Shown here one piece after another: positions 17,198 through 26,176 of a stretch of 64,000 nucleotides of DNA. The notes under the pieces were generated by a model, which was given only the letters and a program-made list of their open reading frames with translations, had not been told where the DNA came from and did not search any database. This DNA is from Acidovorax sp. KKS102 (GTDB lineage Bacteria; Pseudomonadota; Gammaproteobacteria; Burkholderiales; Burkholderiaceae_C). The translations under genes were made by a program, and so were the position numbers. Numbering within the stretch: the stretch's first letter is position 1; each line of letters opens with the position of its first letter. Location of the stretch: contig NC_018708.1 in assembly GCF_000302535.1 (NCBI RefSeq), positions 4,402,001 through 4,466,000 of the forward strand. Direction: 5' to 3'.

Positions 17198-17225
17198 GTT
17201 TATGATTGCAATCGTCATCATAAAC
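17198..17225. promoter_or_regulatory. Nested palindrome, likely TetR operator
   Basis: Arms GTTTATGA (17198-17205) and TCATAAAC (17218-17225) are perfect inverted repeats. Within them lies the self-complementary GATTGCAATC at 17204-17213. It lies in the 157-bp gap between the divergent synthase and TetR genes, 45 bp before the TetR start, and is the obvious candidate for a shared operator. Confidence 0.6.
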
Positions 17226-17269
17226 CGCAAACCCATTTTGCGTACGACCGCAATCAATAAGAGGCTTCC

Positions 17270-17896
17270 ATGAAGGTTTCCAAAGCACAGGCCGCAGAGA
17301 ACCGGCAGGGCATCCTGGACGCAGCAGCCCGCCTGTACCGCGAGCGGGGGCTGACCGGTGTGGGCGTCGCCGACATCACGCGCGATGCCGGGCTGACGCA
17401 TGGCGGGCTGTACCGGCATTTCGCCTCCAAAGAAGCGCTGGTGCAGGAGGCGTGCACCAAGGCGTTCGACTGGTCCATCCCCGTGCTGGATGGGGAGCGG
17501 CCCCACGCGACGGTGAGCGACCGCGTCCGGCGCTACCTCTCACCCGAACACCGCGACGCGCCGGGTTCGGGCTGCCCCGTGGCCGCGCTGGCGGTGGACG
17601 CCGCACGGGCGGGCGGCGGGGTGTCTGAAGTGTTTGCCCAGGGCATTGAGCGCAACATCCAGCGGTTTGCCCAGTTGCTGGCCGACAGCGCGGCCGATGC
17701 GAGCGGCAGCGCCGCGCCATCGCCCCAAGACCGCGCCCGCGCCATCCATGTGCTGGCCACCATGGTGGGCGGGATGGTGCTGGCGCGCGCCACCGCAGCG
17801 GCCCAGCCTGCGTTGTCGAACGAGCTGATGCAGACGCTGCAGACGCAGCTGACAGACTGGCTGGAAGACGGTACCCCCAGCCCTTCGGACCGATAA
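17270..17896 (+). CDS. TetR/AcrR-family transcriptional regulator
   Basis: A 208-residue protein with a TetR helix-turn-helix at residues 12-58 (ILDAAARLYRERGLTGVGVADITRDAGLTHGGLYRHFASKEALV). The C-terminal ligand domain includes GCPVAALAVDAAR, a pattern common in NemR-like regulators. Divergent from the FabF-like gene with a palindrome between them, so it probably represses that gene and itself. Its stop codon lies at the edge of a terminator hairpin. Confidence 0.92.
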   Translation: MKVSKAQAAENRQGILDAAARLYRERGLTGVGVADITRDAGLTHGGLYRHFASKEALVQEACTKAFDWSIPVLDGERPHATVSDRVRRYLSPEHRDAPGSGCPVAALAVDAARAGGGVSEVFAQGIERNIQRFAQLLADSAADASGSAAPSPQDRARAIHVLATMVGGMVLARATAAAQPALSNELMQTLQTQLTDWLEDGTPSPSDR

Positions 17897-17940
17897 AAAA
17901 AGGGCTGCCAGCGCTTGTTCAACAAGCACCGGCAGCCCTT
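17895..17940 (-). terminator. Hairpin terminator between tetR and DUF2917 gene
   Basis: AGGGCTGCC and GGCAGCCCT form the stem, with an inner GCTTGTTCAACAAGC pairing. The run of seven A at 17895-17901 becomes a T-tract for minus-strand transcripts coming from the DUF2917 gene; the hairpin may also stop tetR transcripts. Confidence 0.75.
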
Positions 17941-17982
17941 CGAGAGTCACATCACCGGGAGCAAGGCGCCCCAGGGATCAAA

Positions 17983-18360
17983 TCAGGCGCAGCAGGCGTC
18001 GCCCCAGGCGGGAGCCCCATTGCCCACCGACGCACGGCGCCACCACGTGGCAGGGCGCGCATCGGCGGCATCGCCACGCACCCAGCGGTACTGCAGGCGG
18101 CGGCCGTTCAGGGGTTCGACCACCACCGACTGGCCGGCCGCCACGGGCAGCGACTGACCGGCGCACAGGAACATGTCGCTGCCGTCGCCGAGGCCCTGGC
18201 CCAGCGTGACCCAGGCCTGGCCTTCGGCAATGCGCAGGGTCATCGCGGCCTTGGGGGCCAGGGTGACGGCGGCGCCTGCGGCCACCTGCCCCGCCTCACC
18301 GGCGGCAGCGCCCGTGGCGCGGGAAGATGCAAACAGATGCAAAGCGTGAGAGGTTGTCAT
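17983..18360 (-). CDS. DUF2917 family protein (first of two)
   Basis: A 125-residue protein. The DUF2917 core is LRIAEGQAWVTLGQGLGDGSDMFLCAGQSLPVAAGQSVVVEPLN, a small cupin-like beta fold. The start at 18360 is chosen over an upstream in-frame ATG because it matches the family start MTTSHALHLF and has GGAGAAAG upstream. Function is unknown. A 36-bp block upstream (18393-18428) is shared with the second DUF2917 gene, pointing to co-regulation. Confidence 0.8.
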   Translation of the reverse strand: MTTSHALHLFASSRATGAAAGEAGQVAAGAAVTLAPKAAMTLRIAEGQAWVTLGQGLGDGSDMFLCAGQSLPVAAGQSVVVEPLNGRRLQYRWVRGDAADARPATWWRRASVGNGAPAWGDACCA

Positions 18361-18392
18361 GGCTTTCTCCGGGTTAACCCTAATATGACCGT

Positions 18393-18428
18393 ATGGTGCG
18401 CTGGTTGCAGAACAACGTCCAATGAAAA
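18393..18428 (-). promoter_or_regulatory. Shared 36-bp upstream block of DUF2917 gene 1
   Basis: On the plus strand it reads ATGGTGCGC, ten variable bases, ACAAC, then GTCCAATGAAAA. The same ends in the same spacing occur at 19048-19083. Read on the minus strand, TTGGAC could be a -35 and CACCAT a weak -10 with an 18-bp spacer, so it may be a common promoter, an operator, or both. Confidence 0.55.
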
Positions 18429-18465
18429 GCACGGCACCGATTGATGCTTTTCCTGCATGAGCCGC

Positions 18466-19005
18466 TCAAACGGTTCTGCGCTGTAGCGGTGCTGCTATCC
18501 GAAGCAGAGCAAACCGGGCCAGGCCAGCGGCAAACCGCCCCCCAGCGCCGGCCACACCGGCCAGCGCCGTGCCCAGCGCACGGCCGCCCTGTCCCAGCGC
18601 CTGTCCCAAGTCGCGCAGCGGCTGCACCACGCCACATTCCCAGTCCCGGGCGGCCTGGCTGGCGGGCCTTGTCAGCGCGGAGGCTGTCCGCGCATCCCAG
18701 CGGAAGGCCACCCCCTCCGCGCCGCCCTGGGGATTCCACGCCTCCATCACCACATGCTGCCCCGGCGCAACCGTCAGCTGTTCGCCCGGCTGCAGCACAT
18801 GGTCCACCGCGGCGCCCGGCAGGTCCCCCAATACGCCGCGCAAGGTGACCCACGCCTGCCCCTGGGCGATCTGCAGCACGCCATGGGAGTTGGGCCGCAA
18901 GGACAAGGCTTGGCCTGTGGCCAGTTTCCAGCAACCGGCCGCGCGACGGCCAGCCGTGGCGGCATGGACGGATTGTTGCGATTCCAGAACGTTGCGGGGG
19001 GACAT
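18466..19005 (-). CDS. DUF2917 family protein (second of two, longer)
   Basis: A 179-residue protein. The DUF2917 core is GVLQIAQGQAWVTLRGVLGD, then GEQLTVAPGQHVVMEAWNPQ. After it comes an 80-residue tail rich in Gly, Ala and Arg (LGQALGQGGRALGTALAGVAG), possibly membrane-associated. The ATG at 19005 has CAAGGAGC upstream. Divergent from a GcvA-like LysR; the family often sits beside such a regulator in related genomes, to my knowledge. Function is unknown. Confidence 0.78.
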   Translation of the reverse strand: MSPRNVLESQQSVHAATAGRRAAGCWKLATGQALSLRPNSHGVLQIAQGQAWVTLRGVLGDLPGAAVDHVLQPGEQLTVAPGQHVVMEAWNPQGGAEGVAFRWDARTASALTRPASQAARDWECGVVQPLRDLGQALGQGGRALGTALAGVAGAGGRFAAGLARFALLRIAAPLQRRTV

Positions 19006-19047
19006 GACAGGCTCCTTGGCTTCAGTAAAACGTGTTGAGGAGCCTGA

Positions 19048-19083
19048 ATGGTGCGCCTTGCACCGTACACAGTCCAATGAAAA
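19048..19083 (-). promoter_or_regulatory. Shared 36-bp upstream block of DUF2917 gene 2
   Basis: Same architecture as 18393-18428: ATGGTGCGC, then ACACA, then GTCCAATGAAAA in identical spacing. It also contains GGTGC-AAGGC-GCACC as an inverted repeat on the minus strand. It lies between the DUF2917 gene and the divergent LysR gene, which makes that LysR the first candidate to bind it. Confidence 0.55.
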
Positions 19084-19139
19084 CGCGGTACGCTATTCAT
19101 TCCATCGACGCATGAATCATCCATTGCAGGAATGCCGCC

Positions 19140-20141
19140 ATGACCTCTGCCGAATACTCCCCCGCCGTCTTGCGCACCCGGCCCGTGGCCACAGGGCACT
19201 GGCGCGCTTTCCTGGCCGTGGCCAAGCACCTCAACTTCCGCGCGGCGGCCGACGAGTTGGCCCTTACCCAGTCGGCCGTGAGCCGCCAGATCCAGGCGCT
19301 GGAAGAAGAAGTGGGCGTGCCCCTGTTCCTGCGCCACACACGCGCGGTGGAGCTGACCAGCGCGGGCGCACAGCTGCAGCGCGCCGTGGGCCCGGCACTG
19401 GAGCGCATGGACGCCGCCGTGCGCCTGGTGCGCCAGACGGCCGGGCGACGCAGCGTGGCCATCACCACCTGGGCCAGTTTTGCATCGATGTGGCTGATCC
19501 CGCGCATGGAGGAGTTCCAGCGCGACAACCCGGGCATCGACATCCGCATTGATGCGAGCGACGTACAGGTGGACCTCGAAACGTCGGACGTGGACCTGGC
19601 CCTGCGCTACGCCATGCCCGCCGGGGCCACGCAGGGCGGCATCCGCCTGTTCGGCGAGCAACTGGCCGTGGTGGCCAGCCCCTGGCTGCTCAAGAGCGGC
19701 AAACCGCTGCGCACCCCCTCCGATGTGGCGCAGTTCACCCTGATCGAGGCGGGCGACGCCCACCGCACGCACTACCTGGAATACCTGAGCTGGCGCCGCT
19801 GGTTCGACACACGCGACCTGACCAAGCTGCAACCCCAGCGCTGGCTGTACTTCAACTACGCCCACCAGATCGTGCAGGCCGCGCTGGCCGGCCAGGGCCT
19901 GGCGCTCGCGCGCATGCCGCTGATTGCCGATGCCCTGGCCGCAGGCGACCTGGTGGAGGTGCTGCCCGGCCACCGCATCGACTCGCCCCTGGCCTACTGG
20001 CTCATGGTCGGGCCGCGCAGCGCGCAGCGGCCGGAGATCAAGGCGTTTTGCGCCTGGCTGCAGGTGCAGGCCGAGGCCACCCGCCAGGCGATTGGCGATG
20101 TGCCCGACCCGGATTTGAACGACAACCTGGACGGGTCATAA
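19140..20141 (+). CDS. LysR-family transcriptional regulator, GcvA-like
   Basis: A 333-residue LysR protein. The winged helix is HWRAFLAVAKHLNFRAAADELALTQSAVSRQIQALEEEVGVPLF and the effector domain includes DVDLALRYAMP, typical of GcvA-type members. Divergent from the longer DUF2917 gene. The protein continues to DPDLNDNLDGS and its stop is followed directly by a strong terminator. The effector is unknown. Confidence 0.92.
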   Translation: MTSAEYSPAVLRTRPVATGHWRAFLAVAKHLNFRAAADELALTQSAVSRQIQALEEEVGVPLFLRHTRAVELTSAGAQLQRAVGPALERMDAAVRLVRQTAGRRSVAITTWASFASMWLIPRMEEFQRDNPGIDIRIDASDVQVDLETSDVDLALRYAMPAGATQGGIRLFGEQLAVVASPWLLKSGKPLRTPSDVAQFTLIEAGDAHRTHYLEYLSWRRWFDTRDLTKLQPQRWLYFNYAHQIVQAALAGQGLALARMPLIADALAAGDLVEVLPGHRIDSPLAYWLMVGPRSAQRPEIKAFCAWLQVQAEATRQAIGDVPDPDLNDNLDGS

Positions 20142-20175
20142 AAAAAGCGCTGGACCTCGCGGTCCCAGCGCTTTT
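20141..20175. terminator. Bidirectional terminator between lysR and tyrS
   Basis: AAAAGCGCTGGACC and GGTCCCAGCGCTTTT pair around a TCGC loop, with A-tract on one side and T-tract on the other, so it can end both lysR (plus) and tyrS (minus) transcripts. Confidence 0.85.
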
Positions 20176-20176
20176 A

Positions 20177-20231
20177 TCTTGATAGCTGCCAGCGCATATT
20201 TTTCTAGCACTTGCGGCTGTTTTAACCCCAA
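20177..20231 (-). repeat. Dispersed 60-bp element, copy D (downstream of tyrS)
   Basis: Reverse-oriented copy: TTGATAGCTGCCAGCGCATA, then TTTCTAGCACTTGCGGCTG and TTTTAACCCC. It fills the gap between the terminator and the tyrS stop codon. Confidence 0.75.
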
Positions 20232-20232
20232 A

Positions 20233-21465
20233 TCAGGCCAACGTTACCCGTGCAAACTTGCGCTTGCCCACCTGCACCACGTAGGTGCCGGCGGCCAGCT
20301 TCAGGCCCTTGTCGCTGACCACGCTGCCTTCCACGCGCACGCCGCCGCCGTCGATCAGGCGGTTGGCCTCGCTGGTCGAGGGGGCCAGGTTGGCCTGCTT
20401 GAGCAGTGCGCCGATGCCCAGCGGTGCGCCCGACAGGCTCACCTCAGGGATCTCATCGGGCACGCCGCCCTTGCTGCGGTTGATGAAGTCCTGCTCCGCC
20501 GCGTCGGCGGCGGCAGCACTGTGGAAGCGCGTGGTGATCTCCTTGGCCAGCATGACCTTGGCGTCCTTGGGGTTGCGCCCGCCTTCCACCTCGGCCTTGA
20601 GCGCGGCGATCTCGGCCAGGCTCTTGAACGACAGCAGGGTGAACCAGTCCCACATCAGGGTGTCGCTGATCGACAGCACCTTGGCGAACATGGTGTTGGC
20701 GTCCTCGGCAATGCCGATGTAGTTGTTCTTGGACTTGGACATCTTGTCCACGCCATCCAGGCCCACCAGCAGCGGCATGGTGAGCACACACTGCGGCTCC
20801 TGGCCGTATTCCTGCTGCAGGTGGCGGCCCATGAGCAGGTTGAACTTCTGGTCGGTGCCGCCCAGTTCCAGGTCGCTCTTCAACGCCACCGAGTCGTAGC
20901 CCTGCATCAGCGGGTACAGGAACTCATGCACCGCGATGGACTGGCCGGTGGTGAAGCGCTTGTGGAAGTCGTCGCGCTCCATCATCCGGGCCACGGTGTA
21001 GCGGGAAGCCAGCTGGATCATGCCGCTCGCACCCAGGGGCTCGCTCCACTCGCTGTTGTAGCGAATCTCGGTTTTTGCCGGGTCCAGCACCATGCTGGCC
21101 TGCTTGTAGTAAGTCTCAGCATTCACCTTGATCTGCTCGGGCGTGAGCGGCGGGCGGGTGCTGTTGCGGCCCGAGGGGTCGCCAATCAGGCTGGTGAAGT
21201 CGCCGATCAGAAAGATGACCTGGTGGCCCAGATCTTGCAATTGCCGCATCTTGTTCAGCACCACCGTGTGGCCGATGTGGATGTCGGGGGCCGTGGGGTC
21301 CAGGCCCAGCTTGATGCGCAGCGGCTGGCCGGTGGCCTCCGAGCGCACCAGCTTCTTGACCCATTCGTCCTGTGGCAGCAGCTCTTGCACACCGCGCAGC
21401 GAGATTTCGAGGGCTTGTCTTACACCATCAGAGACCGGGGTTGTTGTAACAGCAGATTGATTCAT
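20233..21465 (-). CDS. tyrS: Tyrosyl-tRNA synthetase
   Basis: A 410-residue class I synthetase that charges tRNA-Tyr. The HIGH motif is at 63-66 ([11 protein letters not shown]), the KMSKS loop near 238 ([11 protein letters not shown]), and the C-terminal S4 RNA-binding domain ends [14 protein letters not shown]. It belongs to the TyrZ-like subgroup with [14 protein letters not shown]. Divergent from the M23 peptidase gene, a gene order I recall from other Burkholderiales. Confidence 0.97.
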   Translation of the reverse strand: MNQSAVTTTPVSDGVRQALEISLRGVQELLPQDEWVKKLVRSEATGQPLRIKLGLDPTAPDIHIGHTVVLNKMRQLQDLGHQVIFLIGDFTSLIGDPSGRNSTRPPLTPEQIKVNAETYYKQASMVLDPAKTEIRYNSEWSEPLGASGMIQLASRYTVARMMERDDFHKRFTTGQSIAVHEFLYPLMQGYDSVALKSDLELGGTDQKFNLLMGRHLQQEYGQEPQCVLTMPLLVGLDGVDKMSKSKNNYIGIAEDANTMFAKVLSISDTLMWDWFTLLSFKSLAEIAALKAEVEGGRNPKDAKVMLAKEITTRFHSAAAADAAEQDFINRSKGGVPDEIPEVSLSGAPLGIGALLKQANLAPSTSEANRLIDGGGVRVEGSVVSDKGLKLAAGTYVVQVGKRKFARVTLA

Positions 21466-21669
21466 AAGGGTTTTTTGGGATGTCTAGACAGCATGCACCG
21501 CTATACTTCAGCCCACATTGCAGAGGCGGATTCTAGTGGGCCCGCCGTTTCGACCTGTTTTTCATCAACCTGTCGAATGGCTGCAGCCTGACAGTCTGTG
21601 CTCCTGGCCCCGCCCCGCATACGCACCGGGGGTGTGCCACGGAACCGCAATCACCCTGGGGATAGACCT

Positions 21670-23040
21670 TTGATTCACGGCCTCACGACGGTCCGCACCG
21701 CCAGCATCGCTTTGCTTGACCGGCTGTCCCGCACAATCCAGCAACATCCCAAACGCATCACCGCCGCCGTCGCAGCCATCCTGCTGACGGGTGGTGGCGG
21801 CGCATTTGCCGTGGCCTCCTTTGCACCCGATCCGGCCGAGCTGCCGGTGCGCATGGTGAACTACCCGGTCGAGTCGCTGGCCGAGAACATGGTGTTGGGC
21901 CAGCTCGACGCTCCCAGCTTTTCGCTGTTCCGCTCCGAACAGGTGCGCAGCAGCGACACCCCCGAGTCGCTGCTGCAGCGCATGGGCGTGGCCGACCCGG
22001 CCGCCGCTGCCTTCATGCGCAGCGACACACCGGTGCGCCAGAACGTGCTGGGCCGCACCGGCCGCATCGTGTCAGCCGAAACCACCGACGACCACCGCCT
22101 GATTCGCCTGACGGTGCGCTGGGTGCCGGACGACAGCGGCAACTTCCGCCGCCTGATCGTCGAACGCACGGGCGACAACAAGTTTGCGACCCGCATCGAA
22201 ACCGCCAAGATGACGACCAACAGCCGTCTGGCGGGCGGCATCATCCACAGTTCGCTGTTTGCCGCCACCGACGCGTCGAACATCCCCGATGCCGTGGCCG
22301 TGCAGGTGGCCGAACTGTTCTCGGGCAACATCGACTTCCGGCGCTCGCTGCGCAAGGGCGACCGCTTCTCGGTGGTGTACGAAACCCTGGAAGCCGACGG
22401 CGAGCCTCTGTCCAGCGGCCGCGTGCTGAGCGCCGAGTTCGTCAACAACGGCAAGACCCACCAGGCCATCTGGTTCCAGGAGCCCAACGCCGCCAAGGGC
22501 GCCTACTACACGCTGGACGGTGAAAGCATGCGCCGCGCCTACCTGACCTCGCCCGTCGAGTTCTCGCGCGTGACCAGCGGCTTCAAGATGCGCCTGCACC
22601 CCATCCTGCAAACCTGGCGCGCCCACCTGGGCACCGACTTTGCAGCCCCCACAGGCACCGCCGTGCGCACCGTGGGTGATGGCGTGGTGGAGTTTGCGGG
22701 TGTGCAGAACGGCTACGGCAACGTGGTGTTCGTCAAGCACCGCAACCAGCATGTCACGGTGTATGCCCACCTGAGCCGCATCGACGTGCGCCAGGGCCAG
22801 TCGGTCGAACAGGGCCAGACGCTGGGCGCCGTGGGCGCCACCGGCTGGGCCACCGGCCCGCACCTGCACTTCGAGTTCCGCGTCAATGGCGTGCACCAGG
22901 ACCCGATGACCATCGTCGCCCAGAGCGAAGCCGCCGCACCGGTGTCTGCAGCCGCCCGCCCTGCGTTTGACCGCCTCGCTGCCAACATGCGCGTTCAGCT
23001 GAACGCGGCCGCGCTCATCGAGCAGGCCAGCGCAGACTGA
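21670..23040 (+). CDS. M23 family peptidoglycan endopeptidase
   Basis: A protein of 456 residues from a TTG at 21670 with GGGGA about 10 nt upstream; no ATG gives a sensible start. A signal anchor lies at residues 32-52 (ITAAVAAILLTGGGGAFAVA). An OapA/opacity-like or CsiV-type domain follows, then the LytM catalytic domain with zinc ligands H319, D323 (HLGTD) and H400 (GPHLHFEF; H398 also conserved). It cleaves peptidoglycan cross-links in the periplasm. It is followed after 37 bp by anmK, which recycles cell-wall sugar, so the two likely form an operon. Confidence 0.92.
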   Translation: MIHGLTTVRTASIALLDRLSRTIQQHPKRITAAVAAILLTGGGGAFAVASFAPDPAELPVRMVNYPVESLAENMVLGQLDAPSFSLFRSEQVRSSDTPESLLQRMGVADPAAAAFMRSDTPVRQNVLGRTGRIVSAETTDDHRLIRLTVRWVPDDSGNFRRLIVERTGDNKFATRIETAKMTTNSRLAGGIIHSSLFAATDASNIPDAVAVQVAELFSGNIDFRRSLRKGDRFSVVYETLEADGEPLSSGRVLSAEFVNNGKTHQAIWFQEPNAAKGAYYTLDGESMRRAYLTSPVEFSRVTSGFKMRLHPILQTWRAHLGTDFAAPTGTAVRTVGDGVVEFAGVQNGYGNVVFVKHRNQHVTVYAHLSRIDVRQGQSVEQGQTLGAVGATGWATGPHLHFEFRVNGVHQDPMTIVAQSEAAAPVSAAARPAFDRLAANMRVQLNAAALIEQASAD

Positions 23041-23077
23041 TCCCGGCTTACCAACGACGCCCCCCACCCGGCAGGCC

Positions 23078-24187
23078 ATGTCCGATCTGTACATCGGCCT
23101 GATGTCGGGCACCTCGCTCGACGGGATCGATGGGGTGCTGGCCGATTTCTCAGGCCCGCGCCTGCAGGTCACGCACCACGCCAGCGCCGCCTTTGCCCCC
23201 GCACTGCGCGCCGAGCTACTGGCCCTCAATACCCCCGGCGACAACGAGCTGCACCGCGCAGCCCTCGCAGACAATGCGCTATCCCGAGCCTATGCCGAGG
23301 TGGTGCACACCCTGCTGCAGCGCAGCGGCCACCCGGCAAGCGCCATCCGAGCGATAGGCGCCCACGGGCAGACGGTGCGCCATCGCCCCCAGGAATTTGA
23401 CGGCACAGGCTACACCCTGCAGTTGGGCAACCCCGCCCTGCTGGCCGAGCTGACAGGCATCACCGTAGTGGCCGACCTGCGCAGCCGCGATGTGGCTGCA
23501 GGCGGCCAGGGTGCGCCGCTGGTGCCCGCCTTTCACCAGGGCGTGTTCGGCCGGCCGGACGAGACGGTGCTGGTGCTGAACATTGGCGGCATCTCCAACC
23601 TCAGCGTGCTGGGGGCAGATGGCAGTGTGCTGGGCTTCGACTGCGGCCCGGGCAACGCCCTGATGGACCACTGGTGCCAGCAGCACACGGGCCAGCCGTT
23701 TGACAAGGACGGCGCCTGGGCCGCCACCGGACAGGTGCTGCCGGGCCTGCTGGCCGCGTTGCTGCAGGAGCCCTATTTGCACAAGGCGCCCCCCAAGAGC
23801 ACAGGGCGCGACCTGTTCAACCCCGCCTGGCTGGCCGCACACCTGCAGCCCTTTGCGCAGGCCGCTGCGGCCGATGTGCAGGCTACATTGACCGAATTCA
23901 CCGCAAGCGCTAGTGCAATATGCGCCAATAGCTATCTAAACAATAGCAAAACCCTGGCCGTATGCGGTGGTGGCGCGCTCAATGGCCAGCTCATGCAGCG
24001 GCTGCAGGCCGCCTGCCCGTCCCTGCGGGTAGTGGCCACCGATGCGCTGGGCCTGCCTGCCCTGCAGGTGGAGGCCGCCGCGTTTGCCTGGCTGGCGCGC
24101 CAAGCGCTGCAGGGAGCGCCAGGCAACCTGCCCAGCGTGACGGGCGCCGCGGGCCCTCGCGTGCTGGGCGCGGTGTACCCGGCCTGA
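23078..24187 (+). CDS. anmK: Anhydro-N-acetylmuramic acid kinase
   Basis: A 369-residue ASKHA-fold kinase that phosphorylates and opens 1,6-anhydro-MurNAc during wall recycling. The N-terminal GLMSGTSLDGIDG, the middle NIGGISNLSVLG and FDCGPGNALMD, and CGGGALNGQLMQRL match the family. The segment TASASAICANSYLNNSKTLA is encoded by a copy of the dispersed repeat. Its length is nearly normal for this loop, so the repeat seems to have replaced rather than lengthened the sequence. Same direction as the M23 peptidase. Confidence 0.95.
   Translation: MSDLYIGLMSGTSLDGIDGVLADFSGPRLQVTHHASAAFAPALRAELLALNTPGDNELHRAALADNALSRAYAEVVHTLLQRSGHPASAIRAIGAHGQTVRHRPQEFDGTGYTLQLGNPALLAELTGITVVADLRSRDVAAGGQGAPLVPAFHQGVFGRPDETVLVLNIGGISNLSVLGADGSVLGFDCGPGNALMDHWCQQHTGQPFDKDGAWAATGQVLPGLLAALLQEPYLHKAPPKSTGRDLFNPAWLAAHLQPFAQAAAADVQATLTEFTASASAICANSYLNNSKTLAVCGGGALNGQLMQRLQAACPSLRVVATDALGLPALQVEAAAFAWLARQALQGAPGNLPSVTGAAGPRVLGAVYPA
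23899..23953 (+). repeat. Dispersed 60-bp element, copy E (inside anmK)
   Basis: CGCAAGCGCTAGTGCAATAT, GCGCC, AATAGCTATCTAAACAATAG and CAAAACC follow the family consensus. It is translated in the forward direction within anmK. Confidence 0.75.
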
Positions 24188-24219
24188 TTCGTCGGCTCAC
24201 GCAGCACTGGGCAGGGCGA

Positions 24220-25641
24220 TCAGCCGTGGTCCCCGGCATCGACCGAGGCGCCTGCCTGGGTGCCGGACCGGTCTTGCGGCGACAGTTGCCAGAAGATACC
24301 GGCCGATGCCACCGTGATCAGCCCCATGCAGGCAAACGTGGCCTGAAAGGCTTGCAGGGTCTGCGCTGTGCCCGAAGGCTGGAAGAAATCGGTGAACGCC
24401 GCCAACACGGCCCCCGCCGCAGCCACCCCCATGCCCATGGCCACCATCTGCACCATCGACAGCAGGCTGTTGCCGCTGCTGGCCATGTCGTGCCCCAGGT
24501 CCTTCAGGGTCACGGTGTTCATGGCCGTGAACTGCAGCGAGTTCACCGCCCCAAACACCGCCAGCTGCACCACATGCACCCACAGCGGTTGCGAGGGCGC
24601 CGCCAGCCCGAAACTGGCCATGGTCACCCCCACCAGCAGCGTGTTGCCCACCAGCACCTGGCGGTAGCCAAAGCGGGTGATCAGCGTGGTGGTGAACCGC
24701 TTCATGGACATGCCCGCCACCGCCACGGGCAGCATCATCATGCCCGCCTGCAGCGGCGAATAGCCCATGGTGACCTGCAGCAGCAACGGAATCAGGAACG
24801 GCATGCACGAGCTGCCCAGCCGCGCAAACAGATTGCCCAGCAGCCCGATACGCAAGGTGTCCACCGAGAACAGCCGGGGCGAAAACAGCGGGTCAGGCCG
24901 CCGCGCCGCGTGCAGCCAGTAGGCCACCAGGCTGGCCAGCCCGAAGATCATGAGCACCAGCACACTCGCCTGCCGCAACCCCAGGCTGGCCAAGCCATCC
25001 AGCGCCAGCGACAGCGCCACCATGCCAAAGGCGAGCATCAGATAGCCCGCCAGGTCAAACCGTGCCACCGTCGGCGCAGCCACCCCGGGCATGTAGCGCA
25101 TGGTGGCGGCACAGCCCACCAGCCCCACCGGCACGTTGATCAGAAAGATCCAGTGCCAGGAAGCCACCTCGACCAGCCAGCCGCCCAGGGTCGGTCCGAT
25201 CAGCGGACCGATCAGCCCGGGGATCGCCACAAAACTCATGGCCTGCAAGAACTTCTCGCGCGGGAAGGTGCGCAACACCACCAAGCGCCCCACCGGTAGC
25301 AGCAGCGCGCCCCCCAGCCCCTGGAGCACCCGGGCGGCCACCAACTGGGTCAGGCTGTGCGACAGCGCACAAAACACCGAGCCCGCCACAAAAAACACGA
25401 TGGCCAGAAAGTACACCCGGCGCGCACCAAACCGGTCGGCCACCCAGCCCGATGCCGGAATCAGCATCGCCATGGCCAGCGAGTACGCAACAACCACCGA
25501 CTGCATGCGCAGCGGGCTCTCGCCCAGGCTCTGCGCCATGGCGGGCAGCGCGGTGTTGACGATGGTGGCGTCCAGCGTCTGCATGAAGAAGCCGACGGCC
25601 ACCAGCCACAGCAGCACTTTCTGGGAGGGTTCCTGATGCAT
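24220..25641 (-). CDS. MFS transporter, DHA2 family (MdtD/EmrB-like)
   Basis: A 473-residue protein with about 14 hydrophobic segments. Family signatures are LDATIVNTALPAMAQSLG in helix 1, GWVADRFGARRVY in the loop 2-3 motif, and ARVLQGLGGALLLPVGR. DHA2 members export drugs or other small molecules by proton antiport. It lies between anmK and erpA, convergent with anmK, and its start is separated from erpA by a terminator, so it is a separate unit. The substrate cannot be predicted. Confidence 0.9.
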   Translation of the reverse strand: MHQEPSQKVLLWLVAVGFFMQTLDATIVNTALPAMAQSLGESPLRMQSVVVAYSLAMAMLIPASGWVADRFGARRVYFLAIVFFVAGSVFCALSHSLTQLVAARVLQGLGGALLLPVGRLVVLRTFPREKFLQAMSFVAIPGLIGPLIGPTLGGWLVEVASWHWIFLINVPVGLVGCAATMRYMPGVAAPTVARFDLAGYLMLAFGMVALSLALDGLASLGLRQASVLVLMIFGLASLVAYWLHAARRPDPLFSPRLFSVDTLRIGLLGNLFARLGSSCMPFLIPLLLQVTMGYSPLQAGMMMLPVAVAGMSMKRFTTTLITRFGYRQVLVGNTLLVGVTMASFGLAAPSQPLWVHVVQLAVFGAVNSLQFTAMNTVTLKDLGHDMASSGNSLLSMVQMVAMGMGVAAAGAVLAAFTDFFQPSGTAQTLQAFQATFACMGLITVASAGIFWQLSPQDRSGTQAGASVDAGDHG

Positions 25642-25680
25642 GGGTTGCAGAGCTTTCCAAACGAAACAAGCGGCCCCATG

Positions 25681-25702
25681 AAAAAACCGCCCGAAGGCGG
25701 TT
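25681..25702 (-). terminator. Terminator of erpA
   Basis: AACCGCC and GGCGGTT pair around CGAA, with six A on the plus strand (T-tract on the transcript). It lies 49 bp downstream of erpA and also overlaps the start region of the MFS gene leader. Confidence 0.85.
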
Positions 25703-25750
25703 CATTCAGTCAGCAGCGGGGGTGCAGGTCTTTGCCTGGCACAACGATCT

Positions 25751-26116
25751 TCAAGCCGAGAAGCTGGAGCCGCAGCCGCAGGTGGTCGTGGCGTTGGGGT
25801 TCTTGATCACGAACTGCGCGCCTTGCAGGTCTTCCTTGTAGTCGATCTCGGCGCCCACCAGGTACTGGTAGCTCATGGCATCGATGAGCAGCGACACACC
25901 GTTCTTGGTCATGGTGGTGTCGTCTTCGTTGGTGATTTCATCAAAAGTGAAACCATACTGGAAGCCGGAGCAGCCGCCGCCTTGGACAAACACCCGCAGC
26001 TTCAGGTCGGGGTTGCCTTCTTCGGCAATCAGGTCCGCCACCTTGGCCGCCGCGCTGTCGGTGAACAGAATGGGGGCGGGCATTTCGGTCTGGATGTTTT
26101 CGGCAACTGCGCTCAT
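25751..26116 (-). CDS. erpA: Iron-sulfur cluster insertion protein ErpA
   Basis: A 121-residue A-type iron-sulfur carrier. The three cluster-binding cysteines are C49 ([11 protein letters not shown]), C113 and C115 ([11 protein letters not shown]). ErpA delivers clusters to apo-enzymes such as those of isoprenoid synthesis. It lies downstream of the bactofilin and DUF6776 genes in the same direction and ends in a clear terminator. Confidence 0.97.
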   Translation of the reverse strand: MSAVAENIQTEMPAPILFTDSAAAKVADLIAEEGNPDLKLRVFVQGGGCSGFQYGFTFDEITNEDDTTMTKNGVSLLIDAMSYQYLVGAEIDYKEDLQGAQFVIKNPNATTTCGCGSSFSA

Positions 26117-26176
26117 GGGGTACTCCGGGTTCAGGGTTTGCAGGGAATACTACTGCAAACCTCTCGGGAATTCAGA

